From: Nocardioides sp.
Lineage (GTDB): Bacteria > Actinomycetota > Actinomycetes > Propionibacteriales > Nocardioidaceae
Length of the DNA: 64,000 nucleotides
Assembly: GCF_029937575.1 (NCBI RefSeq)
Contig: NZ_JAPYPS010000009.1
Span: 1 to 64,000, forward strand
Direction of reading: 5' to 3'
Shown here: piece by piece, positions 1-7,891 of the stretch
Position numbering within the stretch: position 1 is the stretch's first letter
Layout of the letters: each line of letters starts with the position of its first letter
Notes under the pieces: model-generated
Databases searched by the model: none
The model's input: only the letters and a program-made list of their open reading frames with translations
Told to the model about the DNA's origin: nothing
Made by a program: the position numbers and the translations under genes

Positions 1-92
1 GCTACTGCACCGCGATCAACCAAAAGTGACCGCTTCAACCTGACAGCACACTAGCCGGAGTGACCGACCGGCAGCTCCCACCACCGCCCGGC

Positions 93-98
93 TAGGCT
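93..98 (+). promoter_or_regulatory. Candidate -10 box upstream of the CNNM/CBS pair
   Basis: TAGGCT about 130 bp before the first gene is the only good actinobacterial -10 (TANNNT) in the leading 227 bases. A TCAACCTGA string at about 34-42 resembles the left arm of the palindrome at 7713. I see no credible gene in bases 1-227. No clear -35 was found. Confidence 0.3.
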
Positions 99-227
99 GC
101 TCGCACCCCCGACGAACACGAAGCGACCACGAAGAAGGACAACGAACCGCCCGATGGACGGCTCTCAAAGTACGTACCCGCGTGACCTCTCGGCCCCGCT
201 CCAGCTCCGACCTGCGGGCGGGGTGGC

Positions 228-1580
228 GTGATGGCCTGGCTCCTGCTCGGGGTGGCGCTCCTGCTGGTCGCTGCCTGCGGCCTGTTCGTCGCGGCAGAGT
301 TCGCACTGGTCACCGTGGACCGCAACCAGGTGGACCGTGAGGCCGCCGAGGGCGAGACCGCGGCGATCGGCGTCCAGCACGCCCTCCGCTCGCTCTCGAC
401 CCAGCTCTCCGGGGCCCAGGTCGGCATCACGGTGACCAACCTCGGCATCGGGTTCCTGGCCGAGCCGGCGATCTCCGAGCTGCTCACCGACCCCCTGACG
501 TTCCTGGGTCTGTCCGAGGGCGCCGTGCGTCCGACGGCGTTGGCCGTCGCGCTGACGCTGAGCACGGTGATGACGATGCTGTTCGGCGAGCTGGTGCCCA
601 AGAACGTCGCGATCGCCCTGCCGATGGCGACAGCGCGCGCCACGCAGCGGCCGATGCGATGGTTCACCGCGGCCATGCGGGGGCCCATCCACGTCCTGAA
701 CGGCTCTGCCAACGCCATCGTGCGGCGGCTCGGGATGGAGCCGCAGGAGGAGCTGAGGTCCGCACGCAGCTCCACCGAGCTCGCGAGCCTGATCTCGCGC
801 TCCGCCGACGAGGGCACCCTGGACGCCGACACCGCCGAGCTGATGGAGCGGTCGGTGGAGTTCGGCACCCGCACCGCGGGGGAGATCATGACGCCCCGGG
901 TCCGCACCCGCTCGATGGAGGTCAACGACCGCGCCAGCGCCGTCATCGACCTGACCCGCCACACCGGTCACTCCCGCTTCCCGGTCCTCGACGACGACGA
1001 CAACGTCGTGGGCACGGTCCACGTCAAGAACGCGGTGGCTCTACCCGTCCACGAGCGCTCCACGACCAAGGTCAAGCACCTGATGGCCAAGCCCGTCGTG
1101 GTGCCCGACTCCCTGCGGCTGGACCCACTGATGGCCCTCCTGCGCGCCGACGGTTTCCAGATGGCCGTGGTGCTCGACGAGTACGGCGGCCATGCCGGGA
1201 TCGTGACCCTCGAGGACGTCATCGAGGAGATCGTCGGCGACATCTCCGACGAGCACGACCGGCTCGGGGCCCGCGCGCGCCAGCGTCGCGACGGCTCCTG
1301 GTCGCTGTCGGGACTGCTCCGACCCGACGAGGTCGAGGACGTGACCGGCATCGAGCTGCCCGAGAGCGAGGACTACGACACGATCGCCGGCCTCGTCCTG
1401 ACGGTGCTGGGCAGGATCCCCCGTGCGGGCGACATCGCCGAGGTCGAGGTCCCCGACCGCAGCGAGCCCGACGAGCGGCGACGACTGCTCGCCGTACTCT
1501 CCGTGGAGCACATGGACGGGCTGCGGGTCGACCGACTCGCGCTGCGTCTCCACGACGCGGGGGTGGACGTCGATGAGTGA
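228..1580 (+). CDS. CNNM/CBS-domain membrane protein with CorC/HlyC domain
   Basis: A 450-residue integral membrane protein of the CNNM (DUF21) family, often annotated as hemolysin or CorB/CorC-like and linked to Mg2+/Co2+ efflux in characterised relatives. The N-terminal third has three to four hydrophobic helices starting at the extreme N-terminus. It is followed by the sequence MTPRVRTRSM that opens a CBS pair, the characteristic GHAGIVTLEDVIEEIVGDI end of CBS2, and a C-terminal transporter-associated CorC/HlyC domain from about residue 350. GTG at 228 and ATG at 231 are adjacent possible starts. The stop overlaps the next start by 8 bp, so the two are translationally coupled. The arrangement of a long paralogue followed by a short one recalls Rv1842c/Rv1841c. 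Substrate is not shown by sequence. Confidence 0.93.
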   Translation: MMAWLLLGVALLLVAACGLFVAAEFALVTVDRNQVDREAAEGETAAIGVQHALRSLSTQLSGAQVGITVTNLGIGFLAEPAISELLTDPLTFLGLSEGAVRPTALAVALTLSTVMTMLFGELVPKNVAIALPMATARATQRPMRWFTAAMRGPIHVLNGSANAIVRRLGMEPQEELRSARSSTELASLISRSADEGTLDADTAELMERSVEFGTRTAGEIMTPRVRTRSMEVNDRASAVIDLTRHTGHSRFPVLDDDDNVVGTVHVKNAVALPVHERSTTKVKHLMAKPVVVPDSLRLDPLMALLRADGFQMAVVLDEYGGHAGIVTLEDVIEEIVGDISDEHDRLGARARQRRDGSWSLSGLLRPDEVEDVTGIELPESEDYDTIAGLVLTVLGRIPRAGDIAEVEVPDRSEPDERRRLLAVLSVEHMDGLRVDRLALRLHDAGVDVDE

Positions 1581-2622
1581 CTACGGTGCGCTTCTCGTCG
1601 CGGTACTGCTGCTCGCCTTCAACGCCTTCTTCGTCGGTGCCGAGTTCGCGCTCATCTCTGCTCGTCGCAGCCAGATCGAGCCACGGGCGCAGCAGGGCTC
1701 CCGCGCCGCCAAGACGACCCTGCGGGCCATGGAGAACGTCTCCCTGATGATGGCCGGGGCCCAGCTCGGCATCACCATCTGCTCGCTGGGCCTCGGTGCG
1801 GTCGGCGAGCCCGCACTGGCGCACCTCATCGAGCCGCTGTTCGAGAGCTGGGGCATCCCGGAGGCGCTGGTCCACCCGATCGCGTTCTCCCTGGCGCTCG
1901 TCGTCGTGGTGTCCCTGCACGTGGTGCTGGGCGAGATGGTCCCGAAGAACATCGCCATCGCCGGCCCGGAGCGCTCCGCCCTGGTCCTGGCGCCGGTCCT
2001 GGTGGGTGTCGTGACGGTGCTGCGCCCGATCATCGTCTCCCTCAACGCGATCGCCAACGCGACCCTGCGGCTCATCCGCGTCGAGCCCAAGGACGAGGTG
2101 AGCTCGACCTACACCCGCGAGGAGGTCGCCGCCCTGGTCGAGGAGTCGCGCGGCGAGGGGCTGTTGGAGGCCCACGAGTACGACCGTCTCGCCGGAGCGC
2201 TGGGCTTCACCGAGAAGACGGTCGACCTCGTGCTGCTGACCCCCGACACGCTCGAGACCATCGTGCGGGGGTCGAGCGCCGCGGACGTGGAGGCGTTGTG
2301 CGCCTCCACCGGCTTCAGCCGCTTCCCGGTGTCTGCCTCGGGCGGCGAGCTCCTCGGCTACCTGCACATCAAGGACGTGCTCGAGCCCGACGAGCAGCGC
2401 CGCAGGCTGCCGATCGACGACAAGTGGATCCGTCCGTTCGCGCCCGTCGCCGAGGACGCTCCGCTCCACGAGACGCTCGAGGTCCTGCAACGCCGGGGCG
2501 CCCACATGGCACGCGTCGTCGACTCCGGCGGCGCGACCGTAGGGCTGGCCACCCTGGAGGACGTCATCGAGGAGCTGGTCGGGGAGATCCGCGACGGTGC
2601 CCACCTCGACGAGACGTCGTGA
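1573..2622 (+). CDS. CNNM/CBS-domain membrane protein, short paralogue
   Basis: A 349-residue paralogue of the preceding protein, with a DUF21 membrane domain (hydrophobic from MSDYGALLVAVLLLAFNAFF) and a CBS pair ending in GLATLEDVIEELVGEI. It stops right after CBS2 and so lacks the CorC/HlyC domain of its neighbour. The ATG at 1573 was chosen over upstream in-frame starts because it overlaps the previous stop by 8 bp and the hydrophobic N-terminus begins there; the region upstream in this frame is an Arg/Ser-rich shadow. The pair probably forms a heteromeric ion-transport or efflux regulator (inference). Confidence 0.92.
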   Translation: MSDYGALLVAVLLLAFNAFFVGAEFALISARRSQIEPRAQQGSRAAKTTLRAMENVSLMMAGAQLGITICSLGLGAVGEPALAHLIEPLFESWGIPEALVHPIAFSLALVVVVSLHVVLGEMVPKNIAIAGPERSALVLAPVLVGVVTVLRPIIVSLNAIANATLRLIRVEPKDEVSSTYTREEVAALVEESRGEGLLEAHEYDRLAGALGFTEKTVDLVLLTPDTLETIVRGSSAADVEALCASTGFSRFPVSASGGELLGYLHIKDVLEPDEQRRRLPIDDKWIRPFAPVAEDAPLHETLEVLQRRGAHMARVVDSGGATVGLATLEDVIEELVGEIRDGAHLDETS

Positions 2623-2657
2623 ACCGTGCGGGTCCCGAATCCGCCGGCCGAGGCGTT

Positions 2658-2663
2658 TAGGGT
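2658..2663 (+). promoter_or_regulatory. -10 box 8 nt before the phosphatidyltransferase start
   Basis: TAGGGT separated by 8 nt from GTG 2672, so transcription should begin at or just before the start codon (near-leaderless). Same layout as many genes in this window. Confidence 0.55.
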
Positions 2664-2671
2664 GAGTTCCC

Positions 2672-3271
2672 GTGGCAGGTGACGTGGCGCCCGGTGCCGA
2701 GCGGTCGGCGACGCTGGTGTGGACCCTTCCCAACGCCCTCAGCGCGCTGCGCCTGCTCGGCGTGCCGCTCTTCCTGTACCTCGTCCTCGGTCCCGAGGAG
2801 GACGGATGGGCCCTGGCCCTGCTCGTCGCCTCGGGCATCACCGACTACCTGGACGGCTGGTTGGCCCGCAAGCTCGACCAGCAGTCGGTTGTCGGGCAGA
2901 TCCTCGACCCGGTCGCGGACCGGCTCTACATCCTGGCCGTCGTGGTCGCTCTCGCGCTGCGCGACGTCATCCCGTGGTGGGTCGCGGTCTCGCTCCCCCT
3001 GCGGGATGCCTTGATGTGGGGACTCGTCCCGCTGTTGCGCACCCGGGGGTACAGCGCGCTGCCGGTGCACTTCCTGGGCAAGGCGGCCACGTTCAACCTC
3101 CTCTACGCCTTCCCGCTGCTCCTGCTGGGTGACGGAGAGGGCACGGTGGCCACGCTGGCCCAGGTCTTCGGCTGGGCCTTCGCCATCTGGGGGATCGCGC
3201 TCTACTGGTGGGCAGGCGTGCTCTACGCCTGGCAGGTACGACGTCTGCTCGCGACGACCGAGCGCAGGTGA
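2672..3271 (+). CDS. CDP-alcohol phosphatidyltransferase (PgsA2-like)
   Basis: A 199-residue membrane enzyme that joins a CDP-activated lipid to an alcohol headgroup. The family signature DG-x2-AR-x8-G-x3-D-x3-D is intact (DGWLAR, then GQILDPVAD, about residues 69-91). Several hydrophobic helices surround it. The position in front of DUF881, small basic protein, DUF881 and gcvH matches Rv1822 (pgsA2) in Mycobacterium tuberculosis. The true product could be phosphatidylglycerophosphate, cardiolipin or another phospholipid; the headgroup cannot be read from sequence. The GTG start follows a -10 box by 8 nt. The next gene starts 4 bp after its stop, so it heads an operon. Confidence 0.88.
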   Translation: MAGDVAPGAERSATLVWTLPNALSALRLLGVPLFLYLVLGPEEDGWALALLVASGITDYLDGWLARKLDQQSVVGQILDPVADRLYILAVVVALALRDVIPWWVAVSLPLRDALMWGLVPLLRTRGYSALPVHFLGKAATFNLLYAFPLLLLGDGEGTVATLAQVFGWAFAIWGIALYWWAGVLYAWQVRRLLATTERR

Positions 3272-3275
3272 TCAG

Positions 3276-4196
3276 GTGTCGTCCTCACCAGACTCGTCCC
3301 GGTCGGAGACCGACCTGCTGCCCGAGCGGGTGCACCTGCCGCTGCTGACGCTGATCACCCACCAGTCGTTGGACGAGGACTACCTGGTCGCGGCCGAGCA
3401 GCGCGCCGCCGGGGCGCCACGTCCGCCGAAGGGGCGACCGCACCGGGTCGCGGCCGTGGTCGTCGCGGTCTTCGGCGTGCTGGTCTCGACCGCGTTCGTG
3501 CAGACCTCGCAGAACGCCGACGTCGACGACGCCGGACGAGCCACGCTGATCGACCGCCTGGAGGCGGAGCGCGCTGTCCTCTCGAGCCAGCAGGAGCGTG
3601 TCGCCGCTCTGCGCGACGGCAATCTCGCCCTCGAAGCGAGCCTCGGGCAGCTCGCCGACACCGAGCAGGAGGCGCTGGTCCGCAACCGGCGGCTCCAGGT
3701 GCGGGCCGGCTTCATCGGGGTAACCGGAGAAGGAGTGCGGGTGACCGTCCAGGAGCGGCCCGACGCCGACGAGGTCCAGCAGATCCACGACTCCGACCTC
3801 ACCCTGCTGGTCAACGGCCTGTGGGAGGCCGGAGCCGAGGCCATCTCCGTCAACGGCCAGCGGCTGACCTCGATGAGCGCGATCCGGATCGGCGGTCAGG
3901 CGATCCTGGTGAACAACCGCGGTGTCTCGGCGCCATACGTCGTCGAGGCGATCGGCGACACCCGTACCCTGTCGGCCGAGCTGTTCGACACGACGTCCGG
4001 CCTGGCGTTCGCCGGCAAGGCCGACTTCTACGGCTTCACCTACGACGTGGAGAATGTCGGATCGATGTCACTGCAGTCCGGGCCACAGTCGTACCTCCGG
4101 CTGCTGTCGGCGTCCACGGACGTAGGCGACGTCCTGGTGGAGAACGAGCCCCCGGCCCGACCCAGGGCTACACCGACGACGGAGGAGGAGCCGTGA
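3276..4196 (+). CDS. DUF881 membrane-anchored protein, copy 1
   Basis: A 306-residue DUF881 protein of unknown function. A Ser/acid-rich cytoplasmic tail is followed by one transmembrane helix (VVAVFGVLVSTAFVQT, about residues 60-76), a coiled-coil stretch rich in Glu/Arg/Leu (about 85-130) and the conserved DUF881 beta-rich domain with VTGEGVRVTVQ and AEAISVNGQRLT motifs. The topology resembles divisome or septation accessory proteins (inference). GTG 3276 was chosen because it lies 4 bp after the previous stop; the longer reading frame is a shadow of that gene. The stop overlaps the next start (GTGA). Confidence 0.88.
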   Translation: MSSSPDSSRSETDLLPERVHLPLLTLITHQSLDEDYLVAAEQRAAGAPRPPKGRPHRVAAVVVAVFGVLVSTAFVQTSQNADVDDAGRATLIDRLEAERAVLSSQQERVAALRDGNLALEASLGQLADTEQEALVRNRRLQVRAGFIGVTGEGVRVTVQERPDADEVQQIHDSDLTLLVNGLWEAGAEAISVNGQRLTSMSAIRIGGQAILVNNRGVSAPYVVEAIGDTRTLSAELFDTTSGLAFAGKADFYGFTYDVENVGSMSLQSGPQSYLRLLSASTDVGDVLVENEPPARPRATPTTEEEP

Positions 4197-4525
4197 TCGC
4201 AGCCCTCGGCCTGCTCCTCGGCGTGCTCCTGGGGCTGGTCTTCCAACCCGACGTGCCGCTCGGTCTCGAGCCCTACCTGCCCATCGCCGTGGTGGCCGCG
4301 CTGGATGCCGTGTTCGGTGGACTGCGGGCCTACCTGGACGGCATCTTCGACGACAAGGTCTTCGTCGTCTCGTTCGTGAGCAACGTCTTCATCGCGGCCG
4401 GTATCGTCTACCTCGGGGACCGGCTCGGAGTCGGTGGCCAGCTGTCGACCGGAGTCATCGTCGTGCTCGGAATTCGCATCTTCTCCAACGTCGCCGCGAT
4501 CCGGCGTCATCTCTTCCATGCCTGA
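4193..4525 (+). CDS. sbp: Small basic protein family (DUF1290)
   Basis: A 110-residue protein with three hydrophobic helices, matching the Sbp/DUF1290 family found next to ftsZ in Bacillus and between two DUF881 genes in actinobacteria (Rv1824 in Mycobacterium tuberculosis). A conserved central run reads PIAVVAALDAVFGGLRAYLD. The GTG start at 4193 overlaps the preceding stop by 4 bp, and its own end overlaps the next ATG by 8 bp. The longer open frame upstream is out-of-frame DUF881 sequence. Function is unknown; location and partners suggest a membrane complex with the flanking DUF881 proteins. Confidence 0.9.
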   Translation: MIAALGLLLGVLLGLVFQPDVPLGLEPYLPIAVVAALDAVFGGLRAYLDGIFDDKVFVVSFVSNVFIAAGIVYLGDRLGVGGQLSTGVIVVLGIRIFSNVAAIRRHLFHA

Positions 4526-5249
4526 TCCGGAGCGCCCCACGGGCCGGTCGCGGCTGTGGGACGCGCTGCGCAGGCCCTCTCGCAGCCAAGTCGTCGTCGG
4601 CATCCTGCTCGCGATCGTGGGCTTCGCCGCCGTCGTGCAGATCCAGGCAACCGAGGACTCCTCGAGCTATGCGGGGCTGCGCGAGCAGGACCTCATCGAC
4701 GTGCTGGCCGGTCTCTCGGGCACGACGCAGCGCACCCAGGCCGAGATCGACCGGCTCACCTCTGCCCGCAGCGAGCTCCGCTCCGAGGCGGGACAACGCA
4801 GCACCGCCGTGGACCAGGCCCAGCAGGAGGTCGACAGCCTCAACGTCCTGGCCGGTGTGGTCCCGGTGACCGGGCCCGGCATCCGGGTGACGATCACCGA
4901 GCAGACCGGTCGCGTCACGGTCTCCTCGATGCTGGACGTGATCCAGGAGCTGCGCTCCAACAGCGCGGAGGCGATCCAGGTCAACGGTCAGGTGCGCGCG
5001 GTGGCCCAGACCTCCTTCGAGGACGGCGTGGGAGGACTGGTGATCGACGGCACCCTGGTCGAGTCGCCCTACGTGATCGACGTCATCGGGGTGTCCAACA
5101 CGCTCGCCAGCGCGATGCGGTTGCCGGTGGGCCCACTGAAGCAGCTGCGCGACGACGGGGCGGTCGTCGAGGTGACCGAGCTGGCGTCGCTGGACATCGA
5201 CGCCGTGCGCCGTCTGGTGCAGCCGGAGTTCGCGACCCCGGACCCGTGA
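4518..5249 (+). CDS. DUF881 membrane-anchored protein, copy 2
   Basis: A 243-residue DUF881 paralogue, shorter than copy 1. A basic N-terminal tail is followed by a transmembrane helix (VVVGILLAIVGFAAVVQIQ, about residues 19-37), a coiled coil of about 60 residues (TQRTQAEIDRLTSARSELRS) and the DUF881 domain with VPVTGPGIRVTITE and SAEAIQVNGQVRAV. ATG 4518 overlaps the stop of the small basic protein gene. It corresponds to Rv1825, described in mycobacteria as a conserved membrane protein. It closes the phosphatidyltransferase-DUF881-sbp-DUF881 operon; gcvH downstream has its own -10 box. Confidence 0.88.
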   Translation: MPDPERPTGRSRLWDALRRPSRSQVVVGILLAIVGFAAVVQIQATEDSSSYAGLREQDLIDVLAGLSGTTQRTQAEIDRLTSARSELRSEAGQRSTAVDQAQQEVDSLNVLAGVVPVTGPGIRVTITEQTGRVTVSSMLDVIQELRSNSAEAIQVNGQVRAVAQTSFEDGVGGLVIDGTLVESPYVIDVIGVSNTLASAMRLPVGPLKQLRDDGAVVEVTELASLDIDAVRRLVQPEFATPDP

Positions 5250-5267
5250 CGGATCGCCGTCGGCAAG

Positions 5268-5273
5268 TAGCCT
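5268..5273 (+). promoter_or_regulatory. Candidate gcvH -10 box
   Basis: TAGCCT lies about 64 bp before the gcvH start. The predicted leader contains a short inverted repeat (GAGCG ... CGCTC, about 5282-5300) and a strong Shine-Dalgarno (GGAGGAA). It lacks glycine-riboswitch motifs, unlike gcvP. Confidence 0.4.
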
Positions 5274-5336
5274 GTCCGCGCGAGCGGCCCCAGATCGCTC
5301 GATGCCTGAGCAGCCCCCCGGTGATGGAGGAAGCAG

Positions 5337-5732
5337 TTGTACCCCGAGGACCTGAAGTACACCGCCGAGCACGAGTGGGTGCGCACGCCGGGCGAGCACG
5401 ACGGCTCGGTGCGCGTGGGGATCACCGAGTACGCCCAGGACGCCCTGGGGGACATCGTCTACGTCTCCCTTCCCGAGTTGGGCGAATCGGTCGAGGCCGG
5501 CAGCACCTGCGGTGAGCTGGAGTCGACCAAGTCGGTCAGCGACATCTACGCGCCGGTGACCGGTGAGGTGGTCGCGCGCAACGAGGCGCTGGACGCGACT
5601 CCCGAGCTGGTGAACTCCGACCCGTACGGCGCGGGGTGGCTCTTCGAGGTGATGCCCTCGGACGGCTCGCCCAGTGCTGCGGTCGACGCGCTGATGCCGG
5701 CCGAGACCTACACGGCCTCGCTCGAAGCCTGA
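5337..5732 (+). CDS. gcvH: Glycine cleavage system H protein
   Basis: A 131-residue lipoyl carrier that shuttles the aminomethyl group between the P, T and L proteins of the glycine cleavage complex. The lipoylation site is ELESTKSVSD with Lys65, and the N-terminus YPEDLKYTAEHEWV is typical. The start is a TTG, accepted because GGAGGAA sits 5 nt upstream and no ATG/GTG fits the family N-terminus. It is separated from gcvP by four genes, the usual actinobacterial arrangement. gcvT and the lpd gene are not in the window. Confidence 0.95.
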   Translation: MYPEDLKYTAEHEWVRTPGEHDGSVRVGITEYAQDALGDIVYVSLPELGESVEAGSTCGELESTKSVSDIYAPVTGEVVARNEALDATPELVNSDPYGAGWLFEVMPSDGSPSAAVDALMPAETYTASLEA

Positions 5733-5753
5733 GCCGCGCAGCACCGCTGCTGG

Positions 5754-5759
5754 TAGGTT
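5754..5759 (+). promoter_or_regulatory. -10 box of the garA-like gene, followed by an inverted repeat
   Basis: TAGGTT is preceded by CAGCA-CCGC-TGCTG (about 5738-5751), a possible end-of-gcvH hairpin. It is followed at 5771-5798 by TCAACCT ... TGAGGGTTTGC, which shares both halves with the palindrome at 7713-7737. Confidence 0.4.
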
Positions 5760-5847
5760 CGCAACAACCGTCAACCTCAGCCCGGTAGTGAGGGTTTGCC
5801 CCGTCGCAGACCACTCCCACCCCCCGATCTCGTGACTGGAGAGCCCG

Positions 5848-6393
5848 ATGCCCTTCTGCACCGCCTGCGGCCGACAGAACCCGGACGACGCTCGGTTCTG
5901 CGCCCAGTGCGGCACCCGGCTCGTCAGTGTCGGTGACGCCGGGTCGACCTCCGGCGCCGGCCCGGCCGAGCCGACCGGGGAGTCCACCGCCACGATCCAG
6001 ATCGGCGTGGGCGCCGACAAGGTGGAGACCTCCGACCGCCAGCTCAACGCGGTCGACGCGGCCGCGGTCGATGCCCTGCCTGCGGGGCATGCACTGCTCG
6101 TGGTGCAGAAGGGGCCCGGTGCGGGCAGTCGCTTCCTGCTCGACGCCGACGTGGTCAACGCCGGTCGCCACCCGGAGAGCGAGATCTTCCTCGACGACGT
6201 CACGGTGTCCCGCCAGCACGCGGTCTTCCGACGCGACGGGGACTCCTTCACCGTCAGTGACGCCGGTAGCCTCAACGGGACCTACGTCAACCGCGACCGC
6301 ATCGAGACGGTGCGGCTCAAGGACAGCGATGAGGTGCAGATCGGCAAGTACCGGTTGGTGTTCTTCTCCGGGCACGACGCCCGGTTCTCCTGA
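5848..6393 (+). CDS. garA: Zinc-ribbon and FHA-domain protein, GarA/OdhI-like
   Basis: A 181-residue signalling protein. Residues 4-21 form a zinc ribbon (Cys4, Cys7, Cys18, Cys21), a linker carries a Thr-rich ESTATIQ segment (Thr47, Thr49), and the C-terminal half is an FHA domain (GRHPESEIFLDD, VSRQHAVF, GSLNGTYVN). In mycobacteria and corynebacteria, GarA/OdhI is phosphorylated on an N-terminal Thr pair by PknB/PknG and, when unphosphorylated, inhibits 2-oxoglutarate dehydrogenase while affecting glutamate enzymes. The Thr pair here is TAT rather than the ETTS motif I recall, and mycobacterial GarA lacks the zinc ribbon. The position between gcvH and the MerR gene matches Rv1827. Confidence 0.88.
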   Translation: MPFCTACGRQNPDDARFCAQCGTRLVSVGDAGSTSGAGPAEPTGESTATIQIGVGADKVETSDRQLNAVDAAAVDALPAGHALLVVQKGPGAGSRFLLDADVVNAGRHPESEIFLDDVTVSRQHAVFRRDGDSFTVSDAGSLNGTYVNRDRIETVRLKDSDEVQIGKYRLVFFSGHDARFS

Positions 6394-6404
6394 CGGTCGA
6401 GGCG

Positions 6405-7163
6405 ATGGCGACCGCACTGCCCGCAGGTGCCGACGAGGGTGAGTCCCGCCCGTCGGGCCAGCTCCTCACGATCGGCCAGGTCCTGGACCTGCTGCGCCCG
6501 GACTTCGACTCCATCACGATCCCGAAGATCCGCTTCCTGGAGGACAAGGGGCTGATCAAGCCCGAGCGGACCGCCGCCGGGTACCGCAAGTTCTCCACGG
6601 GGGACGTCGACCGGCTGCGCTACGTCCTGACGATGCAGCGTGATCACTACCTGCCCCTGCGGGTGATCGGTGAGCACCTGGACGCGCTGGACCGGGGTCT
6701 CGAGCCGCCGCCGATCGAGCCCGTGGTGCCCACGGTACCGACCGTCGTGCTGAGCTCCGACGGGCTACCGAGCCCGGAGTCCTTCGCTCGGCGGGACAAC
6801 GTGCGGCTCTCGCGCAAGGAGCTGATCAAGATCGCCGACATCGACGAGGACCTGCTGGCCTCGCTCGAGCAGTTCGGGCTGGTCACCTCCCGCACCGGGA
6901 CCGGTCACTACGACACCGACGCCCTGGTGATCGCCCAGACGGCACGGGAGCTCTCGGACTTCGGTCTCGAACCCCGGCACCTGCGTGCCTTCCGGGCTGC
7001 GGCGGACCGCGAGGTGGGCCTCGTGGAGCAGGTGGTCGCTCCGCTGGCGCGAGGTCGCGACGCGGCCGCGGGGGCACGTGCCGAGGATGCGATGAGCCAG
7101 ATCGCGGCGCTGTCGGTGCGCCTGCACGCCACTCTGGTCAAGGCCGGTCTGCGACGCCGCTGA
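6405..7163 (+). CDS. ftsR: MerR-family regulator, FtsR-like
   Basis: A 252-residue MerR-type regulator. The winged-helix DNA-binding domain (LTIGQVLDLLRPDF, then KIRFLEDKGLIKPERTAAGYRKFS) spans about residues 21-80. A conserved actinobacterial C-terminal part follows, with a second helical region (RKELIKIADIDEDLLASLEQFGLV). It is the positional and domain equivalent of Rv1828 and of corynebacterial FtsR, which activates ftsZ. It starts 11 bp after the garA-like stop, so the two are co-transcribed. Its own operator may be the inverted repeat before the garA-like gene (inference). Confidence 0.85.
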   Translation: MATALPAGADEGESRPSGQLLTIGQVLDLLRPDFDSITIPKIRFLEDKGLIKPERTAAGYRKFSTGDVDRLRYVLTMQRDHYLPLRVIGEHLDALDRGLEPPPIEPVVPTVPTVVLSSDGLPSPESFARRDNVRLSRKELIKIADIDEDLLASLEQFGLVTSRTGTGHYDTDALVIAQTARELSDFGLEPRHLRAFRAAADREVGLVEQVVAPLARGRDAAAGARAEDAMSQIAALSVRLHATLVKAGLRRR

Positions 7164-7213
7164 CGGGCGGCGAGGGACCCCCCTCGCCCTGCCACGCGCA
7201 CTTGGCGCGGGGG

Positions 7214-7219
7214 TAGGGT
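7214..7219 (+). promoter_or_regulatory. Leaderless-type -10 of the bifunctional nuclease gene
   Basis: TAGGGT followed by 6 nt and GTG 7226; there is no Shine-Dalgarno, so the transcript probably starts at the initiation codon. Confidence 0.6.
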
Positions 7220-7225
7220 GAGCGT

Positions 7226-7696
7226 GTGCGCGAAGTCGATGTCATGGGAGTCAGGGTCGAGATGCCTTCCAACCAGCCCATCGTGCTGCTGCGTGAGGTG
7301 ACGGGGGAGCGCTACCTGCCGATCTGGATCGGTGCCGTGGAGGCGACCGCGATCGCCTTCGCCCAGCAGGGCGTCGTCCCGCCACGACCGCTCACCCACG
7401 ACCTGATGAAGGACGTGCTCGAGGCGACCGGCAACCCGCTGACCGAGGTGCGCATCACCGACGTCAAGGACGGCGTGTTCTTCGCGCTGCTCGTCTTCGA
7501 CTCCGGGGTCGAGGTCAGTGCCCGGCCCTCGGACTCCATCGCCCTGGCGTTGCGCACCGGCACCCGGATCGTGTGCGACGAGGACGTGCTCGACGAGGCC
7601 GGGTTGGCCGTGCCGGCCGAGCAGGAGGACGAGGTCGAGAAGTTCCGCGAGTTCCTGGACCACGTGACTCCCGAGGACTTCGACGCCGAGCCCTGA
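7226..7696 (+). CDS. Bifunctional nuclease family protein (DUF151)
   Basis: A 156-residue protein with a complete BFN/DUF151 domain (about residues 1-130: VMGVRVEMPSNQPIVLLRE, LPIWIGAVEATAIAFAQQG, RPSDSIALALRTGTRI) and an acidic C-terminal tail. Plant relatives show RNase/DNase activity; the bacterial role is poorly known. The start GTG 7226 is supported by the -10 at 7214. It lies between two MerR genes exactly as Rv1829 does. Confidence 0.88.
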   Translation: MREVDVMGVRVEMPSNQPIVLLREVTGERYLPIWIGAVEATAIAFAQQGVVPPRPLTHDLMKDVLEATGNPLTEVRITDVKDGVFFALLVFDSGVEVSARPSDSIALALRTGTRIVCDEDVLDEAGLAVPAEQEDEVEKFREFLDHVTPEDFDAEP

Positions 7697-7712
7697 GCCG
7701 CCGTGCGCTCAG

Positions 7713-7731
7713 CCTCAACCTGAGGTTGAGG
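7713..7731. promoter_or_regulatory. Perfect hyphenated palindrome upstream of the second MerR gene
   Basis: CCTCAACC-TGA-GGTTGAGG, 8-bp arms around 3 nt, the style of MerR-family operators. It lies 26 bp upstream of a good -35/-10 pair and 160 bp before the MerR gene. The string TGAGGGTTTGC at its right end recurs upstream of the garA-like gene. Confidence 0.5.
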
Positions 7732-7756
7732 GTTTGCGACACGCCGGGCGTGGCCT

Positions 7757-7785
7757 TTGACCGACCCGGTGTCACGTCGTACCTT
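7757..7785 (+). promoter_or_regulatory. Sigma-A-type promoter of the second MerR gene
   Basis: TTGACC (7757-7762), 17-bp spacer, TACCTT (7780-7785). One of the few complete -35/-10 pairs in the window; predicts a leader of about 100 nt before GTG 7892, which has a GGAGG Shine-Dalgarno. Confidence 0.6.
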
Positions 7786-7891
7786 GAACTGTCTTCGTTG
7801 TAACTCCACGCGTGTGGTTGGTCCCCGGACTCGCCAGGCGTCACCCTTCCCGGAGCTACGTCGTACGAAGTAGACCCCCACGGAGGACCGT

